From Kineobactrum sediminis (GTDB taxonomy: Bacteria; Pseudomonadota; Gammaproteobacteria; Pseudomonadales; Halieaceae): DNA of 64,000 nt. The notes beneath the pieces were generated by a model. The model was not told the origin of the DNA and did not search any database. It saw only the letters and a list, made by a program, of their open reading frames with translations. Positions 59,050-64,000 of the stretch are shown piece by piece. Location of the stretch: assembly GCF_002868715.1 (NCBI RefSeq), contig NZ_PKLZ01000007.1:62001-126000 (forward strand). Reading direction: 5' to 3'. Every line of letters begins with the position of its first letter. The stretch's first letter is position 1. The position numbers were made by a program, and so were the translations under genes.

Positions 59050-60468
59050 TTAATGAAAGTTAGCATTTTGCAATAACAGACCTTCATATCGCTTCCCGTT
59101 AGAATTCACCTTGCGGTATCGGCTGGCCAGTTGTTCTCCGAAACGGGTATGCGTAACAGGGTACTCGCCCCGATCAAGCTTCCACTGCCGATAGTCGCTG
59201 TACAGGTCGCCTGCCTTGCTCCAGTGCTTGGCGCTGCAATCCTGCGGGTTAACGACGCGGCACCTTTCGGATATCCACATTTCGATTGTTGATTGCGAGT
59301 CGTAGTAATCGCGGGTTTCCTCGTCAACGGCAGCGCATGAACCGATACGCTTTCCCGCATCCATCCAATCACGGTGGCCTTCCATCAGCCACGCGAGAAT
59401 ATACCCGGCCTCGTCATCCAGCTTGCGGGGAAGGTCGGCATCCTCGCGGCCCAGGAAAGACGCCCTGAAAGGAACAATCTTCATACGCGAACGGATACCC
59501 GCATCAACATTGCGCAGCTGCGGACGGTAGTTGCCGAAGATCAAGTGCTTGTGCGTGCGCTTGAAGGTCATCCAGTCGCGGTGCATGTAGTGCCCGTTTA
59601 GGGTGTCATCTCCGGTCAGCTCTTTTAACTTGGCCTCCGCCCAGTGTGAGCCTTCCTCGATCTCGCCGGATACCACCAGCCGCATACCCTTCAGATTCAT
59701 AATCTCGGTGGCGTGTTGCTGGTGTTTTTGGTTCATCAAGGTCGCACTCGGAATGGATCTCGAATAGTCGTTGAGTACACGTTTGACAGCATCGCCCAGG
59801 GTGTTTTTTCCATTGCGCCCCAGGCCAGTAAAAAACATAAACCAGTGTTCCTCCACTGCCCCCGACAGGCACGCCCCCAGTGCCCGTTGCAGGAAGCCTT
59901 GTAGCTCAACGTCGCCTTGTGTGATCTCACTCAGGAACTGGCTGAAAACGGCCCCACGGCCCTCTACGGGAGCCACGCTGGTAATCAGGGTGATATTGTC
60001 ATCCGGGTTATGTGGATGGCATACCATGCTGCGCAGATCAAACGTGCCTGCCGGTGTATTAAGTAGGTAGTTGTCCTGATCGAAGTCCGTCACCTCGCGT
60101 GCGAAAGCAGGGTCGCTGCGGCAAAATCCTTCAATGCCGTTTATGAAGTTGAGGCGTGCTGTTTGTGCTTTGCCCTCGATATTATAGGCGCGGGCAAGGT
60201 TGCGCATGTCATGCCGAACACTGTCGAGCATATCCTCGCGCCAGCGGGTGCCGTCCCATTTTGCCCACTTACCCCTACCATGAAGATAGACGTATTGACC
60301 CTTATGGCGTTCGGCGAAGGCCAGTGCGACGCTATCCTCGGTAGGTCTCTGCATCAACGCGCCGATTGCTGGCGGGTCTTGCAGCCTACTGGTAACAACA
60401 TCAGGGGCTTCGGTCTCGGTATACTCCTGCGCAGCAAGTCTTAATGCATCCGAACTTCTACCATGCAT
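59050..60468 (-). CDS. P4-type primase/helicase (D5-like, superfamily 3)
   Basis: The 472-residue protein has the D5 N-terminal region (YLLNTPAGTFDLRS) and the SF3 helicase Walker A GLGRNGKNT (215-223), followed by EIEEGSHWAEAKLKELTGDD (Walker B-like) and FGNYRPQLRNVDAGIRSRM (sensor). It would unwind and prime replication from a satellite origin as in phage P4. The start at 60468 overlaps the upstream primase-fragment stop by 11 bp. The toprim/CHC2 part is encoded separately. Confidence 0.88.
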   Translation of the reverse strand: MHGRSSDALRLAAQEYTETEAPDVVTSRLQDPPAIGALMQRPTEDSVALAFAERHKGQYVYLHGRGKWAKWDGTRWREDMLDSVRHDMRNLARAYNIEGKAQTARLNFINGIEGFCRSDPAFAREVTDFDQDNYLLNTPAGTFDLRSMVCHPHNPDDNITLITSVAPVEGRGAVFSQFLSEITQGDVELQGFLQRALGACLSGAVEEHWFMFFTGLGRNGKNTLGDAVKRVLNDYSRSIPSATLMNQKHQQHATEIMNLKGMRLVVSGEIEEGSHWAEAKLKELTGDDTLNGHYMHRDWMTFKRTHKHLIFGNYRPQLRNVDAGIRSRMKIVPFRASFLGREDADLPRKLDDEAGYILAWLMEGHRDWMDAGKRIGSCAAVDEETRDYYDSQSTIEMWISERCRVVNPQDCSAKHWSKAGDLYSDYRQWKLDRGEYPVTHTRFGEQLASRYRKVNSNGKRYEGLLLQNANFH

Positions 60469-60973
60469 AAGGAACCCCCTTGTCTTGCAGGATCTTGCGG
60501 TAAGCAGTAAATGTCCGGCAATCTGCAGGTGTAGGGGTTTCGCCACGGTGCAGCATGGCCTTGAAGGCGAGACAATAATATTGCATCTCGGCAACCTCGC
60601 CCGGCTCGAATGGCTTGTAGTGCATCCGCTGATACGCACGGTATGTGCGCTGGCTTTTGGTGCTGGTGGGCGCGCCAGCCTTCAGCATGGTTTCATGCGC
60701 GACGATAAACGCCTGCACTTCCTTCGGGCTGATTTTCTTAACCGGGATATCTTTTGATGCGCTGGGCAGCAGGCTCTGGCTTTTGAGGTAGTCGATAATA
60801 TCGGCACCATTGCAGCCAGCAAAGCAGTGCACCAGCAATCTATCGTCGCCATCCTTCAGGTAAAGGTTCTGTGACCCCCCATTGTGCAGCGGGCAGCGAA
60901 CCTTGTACTGCGTCCGGCCTGATACCGGACTGGCCTTTGCATCCAGTGCCAGGGCTATCTGCTCGGCGTTCAT
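60458..60973 (-). CDS. Primase zinc-binding (CHC2-like) domain protein
   Basis: The 171-residue protein has a zinc motif CPLHNGG and HCFAGC, as in CHC2 primases that recognise the DNA start site. A toprim catalytic domain is not visible. It overlaps the helicase gene by 11 bp and the upstream small ORF by 4 bp, so the primase function is probably split across two chains. Confidence 0.82.
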   Translation of the reverse strand: MNAEQIALALDAKASPVSGRTQYKVRCPLHNGGSQNLYLKDGDDRLLVHCFAGCNGADIIDYLKSQSLLPSASKDIPVKKISPKEVQAFIVAHETMLKAGAPTSTKSQRTYRAYQRMHYKPFEPGEVAEMQYYCLAFKAMLHRGETPTPADCRTFTAYRKILQDKGVPYAW

Positions 60974-61092
60974 GCTTCACCTCCGGGTAATTGGTTGCTC
61001 CCCCGGATTTGTGTATACTCTCTCGCGGTAGTGCATACCTTTGCGCCCTCTGACAGCTCGTAACTGTCGGGGGCGTTTTCGTTTGTGTTCAT
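60970..61092 (-). CDS. Small ORF (40 residues) between AlpA and primase genes
   Basis: A 40-codon frame starts at an ATG with a good GGGAGG site 8 bp upstream and ends overlapping the primase-fragment start (ATGA). The product (MNTNENAPDSYELSEGAK...) has no recognised domain. The ribosome site and coupled ends support translation; a simple leader ORF that couples the two genes is an alternative. Confidence 0.55.
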   Translation of the reverse strand: MNTNENAPDSYELSEGAKVCTTAREYTQIRGSNQLPGGEA

Positions 61093-61095
61093 GAT

Positions 61096-61311
61096 TCACG
61101 CCTCCCGGATCTTGTCAAAATCCCAGCGTGTACAGTTGTCGCCGATTTTCTCAGGCTCGGGCAGTCTCCCGCTCTTTACCCAGCGCCAAATGGTGCAGCG
61201 CGATACTTCGTAGTATTCGGCCAGTGTGCGGTCAGATACCCAGCGGCGGGGTATGCGGTTGGGTGCCAGGTTGGCGGGGGTGGTCTGTTCGACATCGTGA
61301 TTACTTGGCAT
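61096..61311 (-). CDS. AlpA-family helix-turn-helix regulator
   Basis: The 71-residue protein has a winged HTH: IPRRWVSDRTLAEYYEVSRCTIWRWVKSGRLPEPEKIG, the usual AlpA/phage excisionase-like form. AlpA regulators switch on satellite excision or replication genes. It is the first gene of the replication group. The AGGA ribosome site lies in the 3' arm of a hairpin (61320-61336), which might limit translation. Confidence 0.87.
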   Translation of the reverse strand: MPSNHDVEQTTPANLAPNRIPRRWVSDRTLAEYYEVSRCTIWRWVKSGRLPEPEKIGDNCTRWDFDKIREA

Positions 61312-61749
61312 TTTTTTTTCCTGTCTTTACGACAGGGGTGGTAAGGCTTAATGCAAAGTGCTATTTTCATCACCGACCCCTATCTCCTATGGTGAGGGTT
61401 TAGCGGGGTCCCTGATTTATAGATTGGCGTCTACAGGTTCCCCGCTCTCTTTTACTGTTTCACCTTCGGGCTAGAATCAGCCCATAGATTGCCGCAGCAG
61501 TAGTAGAATAACGGGGGTGCACAGCCTTCACAATGTTTGTGACCCGTGTTTAGGCTGGGGTATGGTGTGGACAACTTGTACGCAGAGCGGCGCGCTTGAG
61601 CGGCGCCATACCCTCAGCTACCGCACAGTACCGTACAGCCCCCTTTGGCCCCAGAAAGGCTATTCGATAGCAATTTTCTAGCCGATAATTAATTCAATCT
61701 TGGTGTAAATTATTGAACTATCAATGTGGCGGTTTGCTAGAACTTCCCC
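61312..61749. other. Non-coding region between AlpA and integrase genes
   Basis: 438 bp without a coding frame. Contents: a hairpin next to the AlpA start (CCTGTC at 61320 and GACAGG at 61331); an 8-bp inverted repeat GGGTATGG (61558)/CCATACCC (61606) with a doubled GAGCGGCGC (61585 and 61598) in its loop; and an AT-rich part near 61670-61725. It should hold the AlpA promoter and control sites. I cannot name a promoter with confidence. Confidence 0.55.
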
Positions 61750-63045
61750 TCAAAGACGTTTTCCAGCCATGGCCACCACGTTATCGCCGGTGTCCTCGGG
61801 CAATCCATATTTACAAAATTGCTCCCAGTCGTTCATCAGTAGGCGGCGCTTGTCTATCAACTCGGATCTGGCGTAGGCGGCGCGGCTGGCATCACTGTTA
61901 ACGTGTGCCAGTGCCAGCTCGCATACCTCATCCGCATAAGTCGTATGTTCTTGTGCCCAAGTGCGGAAGGAAGAACGGAATCCGTGCTGGGTGACGGCAT
62001 GCCCCATATCTTTTGCAACTTTTACCAGAGTGACATCACTCAGGCGGTCGCCGTTGCGGTTGGGGAATATGAGATCATGATCGCGGGGCAGGGCCTTCAG
62101 GATATCTATTGCCGCATTACATAGCGGCACCTTGTGGCTTTTGCCTTCTTTCATCCGGTTGGCGTCTATCGTCCAGACTGCGGTATCCATATCTATCTCT
62201 GCCCAAGTGGCTCCGCGTACCTCGCCGGATCTGGCGGCGGTGAGAATACCGAATCGTAACCCCATTGCGCCTATGGTCTGCTTTTGTGCCAGCTGGGTCA
62301 TGAATTCCGGTATATCCTGTACTGCCATCGCCGCATGGTGCTTAACGGTCGATACCTTGCTGGGCAGGGGTAGGGATAGATCAAGGTTTCCTTTCCAGCG
62401 TGCGGGGTTATCGCCAGTGCGGAGACCTTCAGCGCCGGCAACATCAAGGATGCGCTCAACGGTGCCGCGTACCCTGGTGGCGGTTTCTGTCTTCGTCTCC
62501 CAGATGGGGGTCAGCATGGCTAGAATATGTGCCCGCTGAATGTCACCTACCAGCATGTTGCCGATATGGGGGAATATGTATTTTGTTAAATGGGTGTTCA
62601 GCTTTTGCACTTGCTGGGCGCTTTTCAATTCTTTGCTTTTCTTCATCACCCAAGTTTTGGCAACATCGCGAAACATCACTGCTTTGGCCTGCTCGCGGAT
62701 AACAGCGGATCTCGCGGCGCGGCGGGTGGCTCTAGGGTCGATACCCTGCCTGATCTGTTCCTTGATCTCTCGGGCCTTGTCTCGGGCGCTGGCGAGCGTG
62801 ACCTCGGGATATGGCCCCAAGCCTAGCTCCGGTCGCGCATTGCCTACAGGCGTCTTCAGGAGCCAAGAGCGCGCAAAGGTTTTATTCCCGGCCACTGGTG
62901 GTGAGCACTGCAGGTAAAGGCCACCAACGCCACCGACAGCGTGCAGTATCGGGCGAGGCTTCCCGGCGTTCGGGCCAGTCTTCGTAATACCCCACTTCAG
63001 GCGGCGGACCTGTATATCGGAAAGTTCGATTCCGAGTTTAGGCAT
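61750..63045 (-). CDS. int: Tyrosine-type integrase (P4-like)
   Basis: The 431-residue recombinase has an N-terminal DUF4102-like arm-binding region and the catalytic residues Arg272 (TAARSGEVRG), His354 and Arg357 (HGFRSSFR), His381 (LAHVNSD) and nucleophile Tyr391 (RAAYARSE). The ATG at 63045 is preceded by AAGGGTGG; a GTG at 63063 would add six residues. It lies next to attR, which is 204 bp from its start. It would catalyse integration into tRNA-Arg. Confidence 0.93.
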   Translation of the reverse strand: MPKLGIELSDIQVRRLKWGITKTGPNAGKPRPILHAVGGVGGLYLQCSPPVAGNKTFARSWLLKTPVGNARPELGLGPYPEVTLASARDKAREIKEQIRQGIDPRATRRAARSAVIREQAKAVMFRDVAKTWVMKKSKELKSAQQVQKLNTHLTKYIFPHIGNMLVGDIQRAHILAMLTPIWETKTETATRVRGTVERILDVAGAEGLRTGDNPARWKGNLDLSLPLPSKVSTVKHHAAMAVQDIPEFMTQLAQKQTIGAMGLRFGILTAARSGEVRGATWAEIDMDTAVWTIDANRMKEGKSHKVPLCNAAIDILKALPRDHDLIFPNRNGDRLSDVTLVKVAKDMGHAVTQHGFRSSFRTWAQEHTTYADEVCELALAHVNSDASRAAYARSELIDKRRLLMNDWEQFCKYGLPEDTGDNVVAMAGKRL

Positions 63046-63088
63046 CTTGACCACCCTTAACACTTATTTTATTCATCCCTTACACCTA

Positions 63089-63098
63089 CCCTACATAA
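63089..63098. promoter_or_regulatory. Candidate integrase arm-type site, right end
   Basis: CCCTACATAA is identical to the copy at 54742-54751 near attL. It is followed at 63178-63193 by the inverted repeat CCCTATAAATATAGGG. Assignment as an arm site is inferred. Confidence 0.4.
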
Positions 63099-63248
63099 AG
63101 TACAGTTATTGCATATTATGGCATGCTGCCGCGTGATACAAGGGGTGAGGGTTTAGAGTAGGGCGTGTGCGATATACCCTATAAATATAGGGGTTTAATG
63201 CGGCGCAATGCTATGGGAAGCGTCGAGTTTCAAGATTATAATGGTGCA

Positions 63249-63264
63249 TGCCAGGGGCACCACT
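63249..63264. repeat. attR core direct repeat
   Basis: TGCCAGGGGCACCACT is identical to attL at 54673-54688. It marks the right boundary of the element. Confidence 0.9.
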
Positions 63265-63273
63265 GTAAAAACA

Positions 63274-63346
63274 GATGGGGTCAGGTCTCGCATTGTAGCA
63301 TCCGCCTGAAGGGCAAAAATGCTACAATGCGAGACCTGACCCCATC
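63274..63346. repeat. 28-bp perfect inverted repeat (REP/RAYT-type hairpin)
   Basis: Arms at 63274-63301 and 63319-63346 are perfect inverted repeats around a 17-nt loop; each contains GGGGTCAGGTCTCGCAT. The GGGGTCAGGTCT core resembles the palindromes mobilised by REP-associated Y1 transposases in many proteobacteria. No transposase gene is nearby. It lies 15 bp beyond the MBL gene stop, where the hairpin could also end or stabilise that mRNA. Confidence 0.75.
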
Positions 63347-63360
63347 CCTCCAGCTGTTGG

Positions 63361-64000
63361 CTACAGCGGGAAGCAGCCAAGGTCCTCGGCCACATCTATG
63401 GTGCCGTCGAACCCGTCGGCGAGAATGTCCAGGCTGTCCTCAAGATTACGCTCGCTGCGTTTCATGAGGTGAGACACAACCACGCGGTTTACGTTTGCTT
63501 GCCGAATTCCCTCTGCCCAGCGACTCGGCGTCGCATGTAGCCGCTTTGCGGCAGGTCCAGCCTGCTCGGGAATGGCAAGGTGGATCACCAGCAGATCGGC
63601 ATCGTTTGCCAGTTCCCAAAACCCCGCTTCCCCGCCATCCTGGTCGCCACTGAACACGATGACTTTATCGGCAATGTTTACCCGGTAACCCAGCGCTGGC
63701 ACGGAACCGTGCCGAACAGCAACTGCCTGTACTGAAAGGCCGCCTGAATCGAATACCTGGATAGCGCTACTTTCAGCATTGATTTTTGCGGGCACCACGA
63801 TGGGTTCAAGTTCCAACAGGCCACCGGTACCGTCAAGTGCACCGGCAAGATAGCCGAAAGCGCCTTCCCGGCCCAGCAGACGCTCCAGAAAAATGTCGAC
63901 GGCCGGAAATGCTCCGCTGCCGGTAGGTCCACTCACAGGCAGGGCGCGAGAGCGACCGTTGAAAAAACTTCGCTTGGCGAGTGCCACGATATCTCCCGCA
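63361..64000 (-). CDS. MBL-fold metallo-hydrolase, C-terminal part (truncated by window edge)
   Basis: The frame continues off the right edge (upstream codons read A-G-D-I-V before VALAKRSFF), so the N-terminal HxHxDH zinc motif lies outside the window. Visible elements are LPVSGPTGSG, VIVFSGDQDG with the metal-bridging Asp, and a final VVVSHLM His, the arrangement of ribonuclease Z/arylsulfatase-like MBL proteins. The 28-bp inverted repeat lies just after its stop. Substrate is unknown. Confidence 0.82.
   Translation of the reverse strand, partial: AGDIVALAKRSFFNGRSRALPVSGPTGSGAFPAVDIFLERLLGREGAFGYLAGALDGTGGLLELEPIVVPAKINAESSAIQVFDSGGLSVQAVAVRHGSVPALGYRVNIADKVIVFSGDQDGGEAGFWELANDADLLVIHLAIPEQAGPAAKRLHATPSRWAEGIRQANVNRVVVSHLMKRSERNLEDSLDILADGFDGTIDVAEDLGCFPL

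Larger units (their letters stand above)
54673..63264 (-). mobile_element. Integrated phage satellite (capsid-forming PICI-like element) at tRNA-Arg(CCT)
   Basis: An element of about 8.6 kb is bounded by a 16-bp direct repeat (attL 54673-54688, attR 63249-63264) derived from the 3' end of tRNA-Arg. All recognisable genes run on the minus strand in the order integrase, AlpA, small ORF, primase zinc fragment, P4-type primase/helicase, two small proteins, HK97 prohead protease, capsid, small terminase, CsrA. This resembles phage-inducible chromosomal islands. Portal, large terminase, tail and lysis genes are absent, so it must rely on a helper or be a reduced element. Regions 54944-55637 and 56064-56455 are non-coding. 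Confidence 0.85.

Noticed and set aside
54673-63264. Reading the element as a complete prophage
   Set aside because: No portal, large terminase, tail, lysis or immunity repressor genes in the interval, and its size is too small for a tailed phage.

Overview
The window looks like the chromosome of a marine gammaproteobacterium, probably near Halieaceae/Cellvibrionales. This rests on gene order (purB-hflD-mnmA-nudJ-rluE-icd), a 180-kDa-type NAD-glutamate dehydrogenase, a MoxR/Bat cluster and generally high GC. It is inference; no rRNA or marker phylogeny is available here.

Layout. 1-7.2 kb (+): propionyl-CoA/methylmalonyl-CoA pathway (carboxylase beta and alpha, epimerase, B12 mutase, MeaB chaperone) plus a small Rieske protein, which together take propionyl-CoA to succinyl-CoA. 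7.25-13.6 kb (-): GNAT acetyltransferase, ribosomal oxygenase RoxA, then purB-hflD-mnmA-nudJ-rluE. 13.7-17.5 kb: icd, a thiolase and a KshA-like Rieske oxygenase. 17.7-25.2 kb (+): lipA, PLP enzyme, nadK, rhomboid protease, DUF1315, DUF2797, pepN. 25.2-32.1 kb (-): MoxR-DUF58-DUF4381-BatA-BatB/C-BatD. 32.4-37.2 kb: NAD-GDH. 37.3-42.5 kb: rmf, a DUF2235 hydrolase and glycolate oxidase glcDEF. 42.6-45.9 kb: a tandem DsbA/HCCA-isomerase-like protein, a fused PlsC/OlsB-type acyltransferase (possible ornithine-lipid synthase) and a small SutA-like protein.

46-52.4 kb holds two promoters with textbook Pho boxes: 7-bp TGTCA-type repeats every 11 bp, each set ending 10 bp before a -10 element. One drives a TonB-dependent receptor and a beta-helix-type lipoprotein; the other drives a small secreted protein of unknown function. 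With the neighbouring OlsF-like gene this suggests a phosphate-starvation island. 52.5-54.6 kb carries a DUF3833 lipoprotein, a DUF3429 membrane protein and a zinc-less MDR oxidoreductase.

54.67-63.26 kb is an integrated mobile element in the 3' end of tRNA-Arg(CCT), bounded by 16-bp direct repeats. All its recognised genes are on the minus strand: integrase, AlpA, a 40-codon ORF, CHC2-type primase fragment, P4-type primase/helicase, two small proteins, HK97 prohead protease, major capsid protein, P27-like small terminase and a CsrA homologue. It has no portal, large terminase, tail or lysis genes. It is best read as a compact capsid-encoding phage satellite (cf-PICI-like). It also carries iteron-like GGAACCCC repeats and, between capsid and TerS, three tandem structured RNA repeats with compensatory base changes that fit H-type pseudoknots. 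Beyond attR come a 28-bp perfect inverted repeat of RAYT/REP type and a truncated MBL-fold hydrolase.
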